A stretch of DNA of 64,000 nt, taken from positions 62,001 through 126,000 of the forward strand of contig JAGFBZ010000850.1 of the NCBI GenBank assembly GCA_018398805.1. The letters are read 5' to 3'. The notes beneath the pieces were generated by a model that saw nothing but the letters and a program-made list of their open reading frames with translations, did no database searches and was not told where the DNA came from. Made by a program: the position numbers and the translations under genes. This DNA comes from Hirundichthys speculiger. Taxonomy: Eukaryota; Chordata; Actinopteri; Beloniformes; Exocoetidae. Below, one piece after another: positions 20,655 through 33,039 of the stretch. Positions within the stretch are counted from its first letter, which is position 1. Every line of letters starts with the position of its first letter.

Positions 20655-21130
20655 TGGTATAGCGAGAGAAATAATCTGCAGTCACATTCTGTCTGCCTGG
20701 TATGTGTTGGACCACAAACCGAAAAGGTTATATGGCCAGGTACCATCTTGTGATGCGGCCATTAGTGTCCTTCATCCGTTCCAGCCATTGAAGGGGCTTT
20801 ATGATCCATCTCAGATGGATCATAAATTCTTTCCCCAGGAGATAATATTTGATAGAGTCAAGGGCCCACTTCCACCTGTGGAGCTTCTTCTCCACAATAA
20901 CATAATGAACCTCCCTGGGTAACAGCTTCCGGCTTATAAAAGCCACAAGATGCAGGTCATCCGATGGTCTCTGTAGGAGGACAACTCCAATACCCCTCTC
21001 AGAGTTATCTGTTTGTAAGACAAAAGGCCAAATACCTGAGGGTACTGGTGTCAGTGTTCCACACAGAAAAATTAAGCTGATGTTGGAGTTGGGGATTATT
21101 AAAGTCTCACGGAGCGAATAGTGCATCCAA
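20655..21130 (-). pseudogene. Gypsy/Ty3-type RNase H remnant
   Basis: On the minus strand the frame of 20728-21231 carries PFVLQTDNSERGIGVVLLQ (RNase H first Asp context), then FISRKLLPREVHY, a WALDSIKYYLLG block and QWLERMKDTNGRITRWYLA. After a frameshift near 20735 it continues with an HIPGRQNVTADYFSR connection motif. The order is that of the RNase H domain of chromovirus-like Gypsy pol. Integrase, protease and gag are absent on both sides, and the usual downstream acidic residue of the 'ETDH' region is replaced (MIHLRWI). It is a dead fragment lying head to head with the plus-strand fragment at 21140. Confidence 0.8.
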
Positions 21131-21139
21131 AATGTTTTA

Positions 21140-21985
21140 GTGCCAAAGAAGCAAGGCTCACTAAGGTTTTGTATGGACTTTGATCCATACCCAATGCCCA
21201 GGGTGGATAATCTACTGGAGAGAGTGGACAAAGCTAGCTACATCACCACATTGGACCTGAATGAGGGATACTGGCAGGTGGCCTTGGCACCAGAGGCAAA
21301 GGAACTGACTGCCTTGAAAACACCACTGGGTATGCGCATAAGTGCGCCATGGCCCAGAGGGAAGTGGAGTACCTGGGCTTTAACATTGGCTTTGGAAAAA
21401 TAAAGCCTCAGGTGGGAACGATGGAGGCTATCAAGTCTTTTCCAGAGCAAAAAGAAGGTGAGAGGCTTCATCAGATTGGTTGGATGGTACAGGAAGTTCA
21501 TCCCACAGTTTTCAGACCCTCACCAAAGGCTTGGCTCCTAACAGGATCATGTGGATGGAGGAATGTGACGGTTTGCTCTCAACCAGTTCTTCACAGCCCA
21601 GATTTCAATAAACCGTTCATTCTCCAGAAGGATGCATCTGGAGTGGGTCTTGAAGCTGTCCTCCTCCAGGAGATGGATGGGGAGAGGAGACCGGTGGTGT
21701 ACCTGAGTCTGAGGTTGCTAGACAGAGAGAGGAGATACTTGACTGTTGAAAAGGAATGTTTGGCTTTGAAGTGGGCCATTGAATCCCTCCAATACTATCT
21801 ACTGGGATGGCACTTTTTCCTGGAGACGAACCATCACGCTCTCCAGTGGCTGAAGTGGATGAAGGATGACAACACACGGATTGCTGGGTGGTACCTCTCT
21901 TTGCAGCCATGACTTTACTGTTCGCTACAAACCAGGAAAGTCAAATGTGGTGGCTGACTGTTTGTCACGGGTATCTGAGACTTGA
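21140..21985 (+). pseudogene. Gypsy/Ty3-type RT-RNase H remnant
   Basis: The plus strand begins in the RT core (GSLRFCMDFDPYPMPRVDNLL, then ITTLDLNEGYWQVALAP). The catalytic YxDD segment and its surroundings are missing: after LKTPLGM the sequence jumps to a later RT block (MAQREVEYLGFNI) in another frame. An RNase H follows (FILQKDASGVGLEAVLLQ, the VEKECLALKWAIESLQYYLLG block, and ETNHHALQWLKWMKD), then a frameshifted YKPGKSNVVADCLSRV. A stop and a purine-rich stretch come next, with no integrase. Inactive by deletion and frameshift. It differs in sequence from the minus-strand fragment, so it is from another subfamily. Confidence 0.8.
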
Positions 21986-22019
21986 GGTACTGTATTCTTC
22001 TGGAAGAAGGTGAAAGAAA

Positions 22020-22367
22020 TGTAACAAAGTGTTGCTTTGTTACTTGGTGTAAATAACTGTACAGAACTTTAAATTATGGGTTTAAGCTCAGTTGCACTTT
22101 ATTTCACACTTTGCACTTTAAATTTAGGACATATATTATGTTTTACCTGATACACAGAAATTCCCCCCTCTACAGTTGTCATTGATGTTAAATCTAGTAA
22201 TAGAGACTGAAACCATTTTTGTTACCAGCCTGTAAATGTTTATTTCTCGTTTTTCAAGTGAGCCCCAAGTGGTCAGACAGGGAACTGCAATTCCCCATAC
22301 TTTCAGGGTTATATCAGTTTATCAAGCCAGATGTAGCCCCTTGGTGTGGTCAGCATTACTCATTACA
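22020..22367 (+). repeat. Candidate LTR of the plus-strand Gypsy remnant
   Basis: It follows a purine-rich stretch (ggaagaaggtgaaagaaa). It begins TGTAACAAAG, containing a perfect 9-bp hairpin GTAACAAAG/CTTTGTTAC, and ends ...TCATTACA, giving TGTAA/TTACA inverted ends. The boundaries are inferred; no second LTR copy is in the window. Confidence 0.4.
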
Positions 22368-24239
22368 AAAACAATTAAACCAAGCAATACATAAATGACA
22401 ACATTTTAGCTGTTACCCTTTAAGATTTTTTTCAAATTAATAAAAAAAATAACAAAATAAATTGTTGTATATTGTTGACTGTTGTAAATTATGTGTGGCA
22501 AGTTTATTTGTAGCCTGATTTCTCTCTCTAGCTACTCCCAAGTAAGCATTGCCTGCTGGCATACAAACAAGTTAACCAGCTTCAAATAAATGAATCAGGC
22601 TCTGAAATACAAAAACTACTTAGTCTTGTTTTTTGTTTTTTTGTCTGTCACAGAACAAGCTGAACTATTGTGTAATTGTGTAGGTTACCCCTGCAGCAAC
22701 AGAGATACTGGCTTGTTCACTAAGTGCCTGACTATTGTTGCCAGATTGGTCGGCCACCCGGGTAGTTTTGAATTTTATCTTTCAAACAGAAATTGAGTTG
22801 GATGGGCAAGTTAAAATATGGGCAGATTTTTAGGTGGTTCACATGACAGCACTTCCCTCTCATTAAGACTGAACAGGGATTAGCAGTTGGCAGTTTTATC
22901 CTTTGCAAATAAGTAAATGTGCACTCAATCACTGTTACCAGTCTGCTGCATGCTGTCCCTGTGGTAGGCTGCATTGGAAGAAGCTCTACTAAAATGTGCA
23001 AATGTTTTCCTGTTCTGACAGCAAAGCTATAGAACATATAGAAACATTTACTGGAATGTATAGTAATTTACTTTACAGTATATGTGAGATGTCATGAAAG
23101 GAAGACCCAGAAATTCCACTCAAACTCTCACTTAGAACACATTTTATCAGAGTGAATACCGCCTCACCATCTTCTGGCTTCCTATCATATACAGCCCTGG
23201 TTTCATAAACTGGAAACAGAGTAGAGGCAGGGTGGGGGAGTTCATGACGGGGCATGTTTTCCTGGGGAGGGGGTATGTGATGTGGTGTGATAATTTGTTT
23301 CCAATATCCACAAATGTGACATCATCTGAAATTGCATACTCTACCTTTAAAGTAGCAACGTGTAATGTGAAGCCAGAAGGTAAATTCATACTCCACACAC
23401 ACAGCTGAGCAAAGTGAGTTAATCTACCCTCGAGAGAAATGAGAAAACACACTCTACTCCCATCAGTCTCACAACTCATCTGGCCAGCTACTTGACCACC
23501 AAAAGAATAAACTACTCACAAGTCCATGAGAAACAATTAAAATGACCAAAGGGGAAAAAAAAAGCCATGATAATCTTGTTAAGTCAAGTTTGGCATCCGC
23601 CTGATGTTAAGTCACTTGACTTACTCTACCATCCAAAATGTTTAACAAAACAAAAATCAACAGCAGTTTACTTACCATTCTTAAAGATACGTTGCAAGTT
23701 CTGCATCAAACTTCTTTTCTTTGCTCTCTATGAGCTGTCTGCAGTGGGAAAAGCACTCTCCATATTTATTCTGGTTTTAGCTTTGACTTTATCTTACCTT
23801 TTTTTGGCTTCTCAACGAGGCTTTTTCCATGTAGTGGGTGGTGTTCTCTTCCTGAGAGCTTCTGCCATCTAAGCTGTTTCCGTTCGTCAATCCTAAAATG
23901 GTAACTTGGGGGGAGTACCAACATAACTGACAACAAGTTCAAAGTTCACCCACAAACTGTGCAACTTCTGTATCTCATGAGGTTGTACTGAGGCTGCTAT
24001 GTTGCTTGCTACCAGCGCACATAGGCAGAAACTGGTATTACAAGACTGGATGGAGCAAACCTAGTTATTTAGCACACTAACTTAGGAAGATATCTCAGCA
24101 GCCAACACATATTCATCAGTTTTGTGACATGACTGCACTTATTTCTTCTCACTCTCTTGCTGTTTATGGTTAATTTTGAAAAATTAGATTAGAGTCACCA
24201 ACGTACTCCTCATGGCTTCAGACAATGGATTGATTACAG
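22368..24239. other. Unannotated spacer
   Basis: No gene or repeat that I recognise; open frames are below 111 codons and lack domains. Confidence 0.35.
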
Positions 24240-25040
24240 AAGGATTTCTAAACTTCTGAGTTTTCCATTGAGCACTTCTGGGACCATAATTCAAAAATCG
24301 AAAAAACTAATTTCACCACAAACCAGCCATGTTGTCCAAGAGCCATGGACCACTTGTGGAGATCTTCAGAAATACCTATAATTAGCAACAAAAAAAAAAA
24401 CAACAAGGCTGTGAAATACTGGAAGCATGGAGTCTGGCCAGGTGAGAACAAAACTGAACTCGTGATACACATTATGTTTGGAGTAAAAATGGCGCTGCAA
24501 ATCATCCTAAGAACACCATGCCAACAGTGAAGGCTGGAGGTGGGAACATCATGGCGCAGGGATGTTTTTGAGAATACAGTACTGACAAACTTTACATAAT
24601 TGAAGGAAGGGTGAATAGAAAAATGTACCAAGACATCCTTGATAAAAATCTGATGCCTTCTACTAGGATTTTGAAGATAAAATGAAGGTGGACATTTTCG
24701 CAAGACAGTAATCCCAAAACTCTCAACTGGTTTTAGAGAATGAAAATGAAGAGGCTGGAATGGCACAGCCAATCACCTGATTTGAATCCAACCAAAAATC
24801 TGTGGAAAAAACTAAAGATCAGAAGGAACCTTCAAAATTTTAAGACTGTTCATATGAAAGAATGAGCACTGAATGTAGCTAGTTTCTCCATACAGGTGTG
24901 TTAAAGCTGCCATTACCAGGAAAGGCTTTTTCACCAAGTATTAAATAATTTCATTAAGTCTGTTTAATACTTTTTCCCTGTGTCATTTCACCTATGAATA
25001 TCTATGGTTTGATTTATTTGCATGGGGTTGTCATCAGCAG
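24240..25040 (+). pseudogene. Tc1/mariner transposase relic and 3' end
   Basis: The DNA keeps the Tc1 order: 'ccatggaccacttgtggag', 'gtctggccaggtgagaac', 'gtgaaggctggaggtgggaa' with 'catcatggcgcagggatg', 'accaagacatccttgat', 'ctggaatggcacagccaatc' with 'cacctgatttgaatccaacc' (the catalytic D/N region near the C-terminus), then 'aatactttttccctgtgtca' of the outer end. Stops and indels break all frames. Both catalytic regions can be located, but none is intact. Confidence 0.75.
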
Positions 25041-26639
25041 AAATAAAAAGGCTAATTCCCAAAGTGTTGCTGCATCTCTTTAAAGGAAGATAAAACAATA
25101 TGTACTAAACAGAGCAATTAATGAAAGTCTATCCGGGATACAAATGTGCAAAATGACAGTTGTTTGATACCGTATTAACCTGGTGAACTTTTATATATAT
25201 TGGGCACATCTGTGTCTGCATGACTAGACACACCTGACTTTGTACTTCATGTAATTTCAGCTTTGAAAGAAGCCTGTTAAGTGGATCAGAGGCAGAAAGA
25301 AGATGGTGGCAGGAATACGGGTAAATGAAAGTAAACTAATGCTATAATTGACACATCCTGAGAAAACACCAATGCTATCTTTTTAAATATGTCCAATCTC
25401 TAGGCAGAGTTACAAGACACACATTAGAAACCAACAACTAATTAGAGAGACAGAAAAGAAGAAATCTTATCCCACTGAAAATCTGAATCTTTTTCTCTGA
25501 GTTCTCTTTTCTCTTGCACAATTTGCATAAAAGTATCTTCTTCAAAAATTCAGTCATGCCTGAGAAAGACATTAGAAAACTGCCACTTAAGAGCCAATCT
25601 CTCAAAAAGAGGGATATTTTATTTTGTTGATGTCAAAGTATAAAACTCTTCAGTATTTCCTTTTACTTGTGATTCATGGTCAGATGTGTTTGATGTTTAG
25701 GATCCCTTTTTAAAAAACTGAAGATTTTGAACAGTTACCTTAGCAAACACAGAATTTTAATTTCCCATTCACCTTATTATTTAGTCTGATGTGTTCATGT
25801 ACATGCTGTGTTCGCTCTGTGCTGTGCTTCATGCTGTTTGCACAGCTGCTGCGATCATTAACATTACAATTAATTGCTGAACATAAGGGTTATTTTTATT
25901 TTCATAAATCTAAGTTTAGGAGGTTACCGTATAAAATAAAAAATGTCCCCATTTCTTGGCTTTTTTCCCCCATATGAACAGGTGGTCATTATGTGAAATG
26001 ATGTGAGATATAACTGCATATGGACAATATTCACCAATACTTGCAGAAAAAGATTGTGAACCTTTGTGCAAGGTATGAATTGTGTAATTTAAATCTCACA
26101 TTTTCTTCACAGAAACATGTCCTTACCAGCTGTGGTGTCTGACATTACATTTCTGAAACCCACAATAACAACTCACAGACAAGATACTGATCAATTTATC
26201 CTCTGAGACAGCTAATGTTTGTTCTTTCACCTAAGATTATCTAAGATATACATAAATATCAAAAACTCTGTTTCACCACAGTCTGCAAATAAACAGAGTA
26301 CTGTTCGGTATATAGAGAAGGAGAAGTGAACGGACCCCATGTGAGCAACAAGCACAACTTGGGTTTACGAATTGCAACTGAACAAACCAGAAACTTTAGA
26401 AACAATGTACCTTAACACCTTTTCACAAAATATCTTTTGTGTTTGCGTGTGTGTTTGTAATTGATATCACATTAAGAACTTGTATTGAGTTAATGCAGAC
26501 TTTTATATCAACAATGTAATTCGTTGGCCAATAATGTGTTTTTTTTTTTCTGAATAGAGATCTACTTTTTTTTCTCAAAAATTTTACTTCCAACAAACTC
26601 ATCTGACCAATCTGGTCATTTTCACTTACATAAACTTTC
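25041..26639. other. Unannotated spacer
   Basis: AT-rich; nothing recognised. Confidence 0.35.
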
Positions 26640-27079
26640 AACTTGGTGGACTGCTTGAAAGAATTAATGAATCAAAGACACACTGCACACAGAACTGTTT
26701 AGAAACTGATAAGGCTTTTAAATAGTGAAGGGAGAAAAAAAAGACAATTTTAGGTCACAAATGCTGCTCGCTGCTGCTTTCAGAAAAGCTTTCTGAAGCT
26801 TCAAACTAGCTGTTGCATAAGTTCTTCAAACTGTCCATCAGACATCCTGAAGTACATCTTGAAGTGACTGTACCATCATTTGAGCTCTTGAACCAAACAG
26901 TGGACTGCACCTGCAGCTCATTGCACTACTTGTTGTACGTACACTTGTTTTTATTGCTCTTGTGTGTTTTTATATGTGTCTTATAATTATTTAGTAAATA
27001 GGAATACCTTCTGTTTGTTATATTGCCATTTAATTGCTGCTGCTACACTGCAATTTCCCAGTTTGGGATCAATAAAGTA
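26640..27079 (+). repeat. LINE 3' end (non-coding)
   Basis: The sequence runs through 'cctgcagctcattgcacta' and 'acactgcaatttcccag' and ends 'gggatcaataaagtac' followed by an (ATCT)n tail, the standard 3' end of a common fish CR1/Rex-type LINE. No ORF part remains. Confidence 0.6.
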
Positions 27080-27132
27080 CATCTATCTATCTATCTGTCT
27101 ATCTATCTATCTATCTATCTATCTATTTATCT
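27080..27132 (+). repeat. (ATCT)n microsatellite tail
   Basis: About thirteen ATCT units with one GTCT and one ATTT variant, directly after the LINE end. Confidence 0.95.
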
Positions 27133-27294
27133 AGACATTTTGCCTCTCAATTGTTCATTTTGTGATATTTATTAATTTCACTGTTAATGTGCAAATACCT
27201 TTACTCAGTCAAGACTAAAGGGGAGATGTTTGGACTTAATGCTCACTGCCATGTTTGGAGAAAACACAAACTTGACATATCAGCAAAAGCAGCT

Positions 27295-27720
27295 TATACC
27301 TGCTGTCAGGTGCAATGGTTGAAAGGTGATTTTGGCTTGCTTTCCAGTCACAGGACTTAGATTCTTTGGAGTGAATCAGTCAGCCCTGAACTCAAAAATG
27401 CCCAACAGTTTAAGGTTGGCCAGATCTAGGTCATGGAACAGGAAAATGATACTAAGCACATGAGAAAAAGAATTACAATTTCAAGGCAATGGCCAAGTCA
27501 AAGTCCATTCCTGAACCTGATTGAAATGCTGTGTCAAAGACCTTAAAAGAGCCGAGCATAAATCAATGCCCGCAAACCTCAATGAACTGAATATCTTTGC
27601 AGATGAATGAAGTCCAAATTCCTCCACACTGGTGTGAGAGAGTGACCTGTTTCTAATAACTTCATACAGAATTATTTCAAGTATATGATGAGAGACATCA
27701 TTCTTCAAGGTATTGAATTA
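27295..27720 (+). pseudogene. Tc1-like transposase relic, C-terminal part
   Basis: The DNA includes 'caatggccaagtcaaagtcc', 'cctgaacctgattgaaatgc' and 'gaccttaaaagagc', corresponding to the Q-W-P-S-Q-S-P / D-L-N-x-I-E region holding the last catalytic acid, then 'ccgcaaacctcaatgaactg' and 'ccacactggtgtgagagagt', the end of the protein. Stops, a frameshift and substitutions make it inactive. It is from a different Tc1 subfamily than the copies at 3720 and 24240. Confidence 0.65.
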
Positions 27721-29034
27721 CACAGTTTACTCAATTTGCCAAATGCTACTTCTGTAATTTGGGTTAGTTTTTGTTCAACAACTATAGGCATCTGAATTTA
27801 CTTTGAATTTGCAGAGAGCTGGTATGCACAAAATAGTTTCTGTTTTATTCTGAAAGGCACAATGTTTAGACTGAAAGAAATAGTTCTTTTCTTTTTTATT
27901 TCTTTCACATGTCTATACGGTGATCCTCTCAGGCATTATTGTCCTGACTGTGAAAAAGAAACTGCCATGAGTAAAATCTTAGAGTTTAAAGAGGGTTTAC
28001 TCCTTTTTGTCATAGCTGTATATTCCAATAATTCCTGTAGTTCTACAGATTGCTGCAGAAGACTGGATAGGAATGGCATGGACCTCCACTCATGTTTATT
28101 CAATTTCCTTTATAGAGTACCCAGTTTGCACATGCACATGTAAGTACCCTTTTTTCTGTTTGGAAAGCTACCTCACACAACTGCAGCCAGCAGCCTTCTG
28201 TGAATAATATTTCTTCCTTTCTTACTGTGTATCATTCTAGTTGTCCATGTTTTTTGTTTCCTCTGTTATGCATAGAAATTACTAAGCGTGATTTCATCTT
28301 GTCTGTCAAAGAGCGGTACTCAAACTCTGGAAACAGACACAGATGATTGAACATAATAGGCTACAAGTATTAAAATAAACTCACACACAGCTAACTGTAT
28401 GTTCTCTGCTACTGCAAGCTGAAAATGTAGGAAATCCATTTCAGGATATGAAAAAAAAAATCTAATAGGAGGACATGTGACCTGTCGAAGACAATTTACC
28501 TCATGCTTTAAATAGCAATCAAATGACCAGTAATTGTCTTCTCATTGATTTGTTTTGGAGATACCTTGAAGAAATATTACAATTATTGCAACAAAAAGAG
28601 CAACAATAGGAACCTCATGATGTCTCAAAGGTCAGCTTTACTGTAATTACTGTGATTACACTGAGATGATGACATGACCACTGCATTCATCAGCGAAATA
28701 CATGCTTGTTGGAGAAAAAGTTGCTATTTGTGAATTGCTTAAGAAGAACCCTAGAAAGCATCAATCTTTTTGGTAACTAATTCATTCAATACACTTTATA
28801 AAAAGAACTGGACAAGCCCTCTGTAACATCACCTATTGGTTTTCTTAAGAGTTGGTTTGATGCCTGAATTTTTCCACTCTGGACAACACGATATTGGCAG
28901 GAACTGACACAGTTAAACACAGTTAAACCTAAAATGGGCAAATGGGGAGATCAAGCAAGTCCGGCAACAGGTGGGAATGTGCCCACCTAACATCATCATC
29001 ACATCCTAGCCAAGCATGAGCTAAGCCAAACTTT
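27721..29034. other. Unannotated spacer
   Basis: One 93-codon plus-strand frame (27862-28143) starts with a signal-peptide-like run (MFRLKEIVLFFFISF), but nothing else supports a gene. Confidence 0.3.
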
Positions 29035-29175
29035 TTTTAACAATGGAGATCCAACCTTATTTTTGTACCAAGCTGTTTATTTTTGCTATGAAGTTCGCTA
29101 TGAGATTGCTTTTGCGGCCAACATCAAGTGGTCATTCAAGGAACTACAATTCTGTGCTGGTTTCAAAGAGAAGAA
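29035..29175 (-). repeat. Dispersed family Q, short copy
   Basis: Reverse complement of the text 'tagttccttgaatgaccac' seen in the opposite orientation at 31152 and 60440. Shared text also includes 'aaaagcaatctcatagc' and 'aaaaataaacagctt'. Confidence 0.55.
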
Positions 29176-31117
29176 AAGTGGATGTTGTCACTTGGTTTAG
29201 TTTTAATTTTGTTTTATATAAAAAATATTTGGAACTGCCATCATCATAGTTATAAACATATAGCAATCTTTTTTTTTTTAATTTTAATAAAGCTATTGTC
29301 AAAACAGCTCTTCTCTTGGATCAACACAAGTTAAATTGCTGCTGCATGGTAAATCATATTTACTGGGTCTTGTAAACTCTTTCTGTGAAACAATTGTTCT
29401 GGTGTTAAAATTATAAAATTAAACAAAATTTAAAACATTGTCCAATTTCAAAATTCTATGCTTTTCCCAATTTCTCCGTTAATTTTTCAAACAGGACTGA
29501 AGTGAAATAGGAATAAGAATGTCGGACCCACAAAAGGAACCAAAACTCAATCTCAAACTAAAGCTATGTTAAAAAAAAATCATATCAATCAAAATCATAA
29601 AGAAGTAATGTTGAACCTGGGTTTCCAAAATGAAAGTCTGGATTCTTACTCCTTTTTTTTCTTACACTGCTATGGCAGTGCTTGCTTCTGATGTCAAATA
29701 TCATAGAAAATAGAGAGACATAAGTACAAAGTTTTAGCAGCCTCTGTGGTGGAGATGAGAACAAACACAAGTGAACAAACACTGAGCATCAATAATTAAG
29801 TGTCTGATCACAGAAAATAGAGAAAATATTTGCTGCTATTTACTGCTGACACAGTTGTGAACATTAGAGTCGGGACTTAAACACAGACACTCATACAGGC
29901 AGAAACATTGTTTTTCTGTTTTTACCCTTTCATTTTCTTGCTGTTTTATTCTAACTCATCAAGAATTCTGTCAGATGTTTTCTTTGAAGACTTTGGCTCA
30001 GTACCATGCTCCCTTGTCCTGCTTTTGTTGATATTTTTCTTTCTAAATGTTAATTTGATGTTTATCAGTAAGGAGTGTGTGGTTGCCTGTGTAGCTACAT
30101 GAGTATTCGTGGGTTGTCTAGTCCGTTGGGGTGGGGGTGGGGGGTTGTTTACAAGGCCTGACGTTGCCTGGCAACAGTCATCATTACACTCTGGTACTAA
30201 TTAAGTAATTTAAACAAGGAGGAAAACAGGAGACTGGTGAGTGGTTGTACTGATTAAGTTCAGTTACAGATAGACAGACATGCATAATTTTTGAATATCT
30301 TGTTTTACTGCAGTTATAGTTACTAAACAAATAATTTAAAAAAAAAAAGAAGAAGAAGTTAAAATTAGTCACAAAATCCCTCTGCTTATTCTTCAGGGCT
30401 CTTGAAACAACAAGCATGCAAGTGGCTGTTAGGAACAGCAGTAAACATCTCGTCTTTTCAGTGTGTAACATGCCCTCATCTCTGTCAGTCTAAAACATTT
30501 TCTTCACTGATCTGGTATACTGAGTCAGTGTCTGTCAGCAAAAGAATGTTAGTATACTAAAAACTGAACCAAAAATAACCTTACTTAATAAAAGTGTTGC
30601 TTTAAAAAAAACAAAAAACAAAACAACTTTCTAACATATTGTATTATGTATAGACTAATGCTCCATAGTTTACTGCAAAGTATATGTCCCCTTCAGTCCA
30701 CGACATCTTAGACTGAAGTTGAATGTTGTCTTTAAGTGCTATTTTTTATACCCAGAAACATATTCTTCTCTAAATCATTAAATGTATAATACCAAACAAA
30801 CCAAAACTTATTTCTAATGACCAGACAGAAGTCACTCCCATTTTTAAAATGTGAAAAAGACTTGTCCATATTATTTGATAAAAACTCCTGGACCAAAAAC
30901 ACCTTCTCAGTGAGAATTGAATCTCAATTTCCAACTGACCCTACACAAGATCAACCCACAGAACACATTTTAAAATGAAATAATGCACCATGAATTTCCT
31001 TACACTATACGATTACATGCATGCAATCTTGAACTGCCTCACCAGTACATTTCATTGATAAACACTGAACCATTTATAAACTGTTCCTCAGATCAGGCAA
31101 CTGAATTTCACCCAAGC
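29176..31117. other. Unannotated spacer
   Basis: A short G/T-rich run lies at 30124-30148. No gene or repeat family recognised. Confidence 0.3.
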
Positions 31118-31945
31118 ACCAACATTCCAACTACCTGGTTGAAATAAGAAGACTTGTAGTTCCTTGACTGACCACTGGACGTGGGTCCAAAAGCAACTCA
31201 ATCTCCATTGATCCCCATGTTAAAATACCCAATTTTGCAGCAGAAATTAAAGTCCACTGTTGTATACTTTCTGCCATTCTGGTCATGGTTACTCTCAAAG
31301 GCTTGAGTCCTCCTCCCCTAAATATAGGCGCCACTGTAGGTGTTGGATAGCTTAAATCTATCCTTTATTCAAATTTCCACTACCTCCTTCATTTAGGGGT
31401 GATTGTAGGTGCTATCCAACACTTACAACGCAGTCTTGAATCTCTTACCCGGACGTTTCACAATCATTCACACCTCGATTCATGTGACCAAGAAAAACCA
31501 AAAAAACTTCCAGTTTTAAACAAAACAATATGGAACTTCTATTGATTGGGAAGGTACTGATTTAGCATGAGGATAAGGACAAAATGGGGGGGAAATTTTG
31601 ATGTGATGAACCTCACAAGAAATTCAAGACTATGTTCCTGTCATTTCGGCAAAGAAAAGCACTTTGTCAGCACTCACTGACAGTGACACGAGCGGTGATC
31701 CTGTCTACTTTGCCTGGAATAACTGGATGAGGCTATAGCAGAGAGGGGTGCTTGTCTGCAAAGTCCCAGAGGAGTGTGAGTTCTGCCTCCTTACATGCCA
31801 TATTCCGCAGTACTTGGGAAGCCACAAATAAAGTCCAGTTGCCTTAATTCAAACCTTTGAGAGAAATAAACATATTTGCAGCCTGGTTAAAAAAAACCAT
31901 TTTGGTCTCCATAGCTAGATTTCACCTCCCAAATGTACGTGTTAT
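31118..31945 (+). repeat. Dispersed family Q, left part
   Basis: Matches 60430-60590: 'gttccttgactgaccactgg', 'ctccattgatccccatgtta' and 'caattttgcagcag', then 'aataaacatatttgcagcctgg' with 'ccatagctagatttcacc'. It is interrupted at about 31960 by a different repeat (R) and resumes at about 32411. The family is unknown to me and non-coding. Confidence 0.55.
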
Positions 31946-31959
31946 GTTGAAATTTGGGC

Positions 31960-32410
31960 ATATCTCACTCAAAAGCATACACTCAAATTCAACCATAATT
32001 GTGTTCCGGTGATGCAGCCAATTCGGTTATTAAACAAAGCACTGACAACCTGACGGAGGTGCAAAACTGAGTTTTATTCTCCAAGTCCGCATGCAAAATT
32101 CAGAGAGGTCATTACAGAATGCTGGATGGTTCAGAATGACAAAGTATCAGTAGGGAACAGTTGCCTTTAAAGATCACAGGAAAAACATCAGGACCTTGGA
32201 TAATTCTCTAGACGTCAAACTCGGCAGACTCGTTGGAGCCTGAACGATAACAAAACTGTGGCCTTCGAACACGCAGGAATCGAGACCAGAAGTCATGGAC
32301 TCATGACACAGCACTTTAGCTCAAAATGCAATCTTTAACATAACAGTACGGGAAGGGAATTTTTTTGTACCACATCAGGTAACATTATATGAAGCAATAC
32401 ATTTATGTAT
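31960..32410 (-). mobile_element. Dispersed family R (LTR-like), nested in Q
   Basis: Similar to 51385-51800 over about 400 bp: 'gatgcagccaattcgg', 'gacggaggtgcaaaactgag', 'tttattctccaagt', 'gaggtcatta' and 'aggaccttggataa'. The minus strand reads 'gagaataaaact', a poly(A)-like signal, so it may be an LTR in minus orientation. It splits family Q, so it is younger. Confidence 0.5.
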
Positions 32411-32790
32411 AATTGGGGGCAAGGTCTTTTGATTGGCTGCAAGCACAGCCCATGGCTATCTGTCATAACTCTTGCTGCTTTGAGCTTAGTGCTGTCTTGA
32501 CTTCTTAGCATGTCTTTTGAGCTGTCAATAAAAACCTAACAAGGCATAGTCATTCATACTTTAAAGATACTTTTTTTTTTTTGTACTGTCAATTGTCCCA
32601 TTAGACCACTGCGACTGACTGTAGGTTAGCCTGGAAGGGTATCAGGATAAGCCTCAGCTAAGCAGCAGGTAACTTGTGCTAATCATCCATTGGCTAAACA
32701 CACCAGGCATTTCTGATGTCACCACCAAAAAGGCTTTTGAAATGGGAGGTCCCCCCAAATATTCACCTGCAGAACTAGTTGGTTGAGTGG
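32411..32790 (+). repeat. Dispersed family Q, right part
   Basis: Continues the match to 60600-60905: 'gcccatggctatctgtcata', 'gtcttgacttcttagcatg', 'gtcaataaaaacctaa', 'cagctaagcagcag', 'ttctgatgtcaccacc' and 'gaaatgggaggtcc'. Confidence 0.55.
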
Positions 32791-33039
32791 ACACTGGCGT
32801 GATTTGCTGCCGCTGCTCACCGGTAACTTTAGGCGTTTGATGGGTTTATGACCAAGTCTGAATGTGTAGTTGCTCTTATCTGTAAGCAATGATATTTACC
32901 TACAAGTGGATATTTAGCGATCACTCCAGCGTTTGTGTGATTGGACTAACAATCAACTACCTGCCTGGTCCTTTCACCTGGCACTTGGCGTGTAGATCGA
33001 CCTGGCTATTGTGCTGATCGAGATGTGGGCCAGCAAGCC

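Noticed and set aside
24248..24772. 174-codon minus-strand frame
   Set aside because: The plus strand carries the Tc1 relic; this is its antisense shadow.
27862..28143. 93-codon frame with a signal-peptide-like start
   Set aside because: No domain, no splice support, an AT-rich random-looking remainder and no neighbour that would suggest a secreted protein gene.
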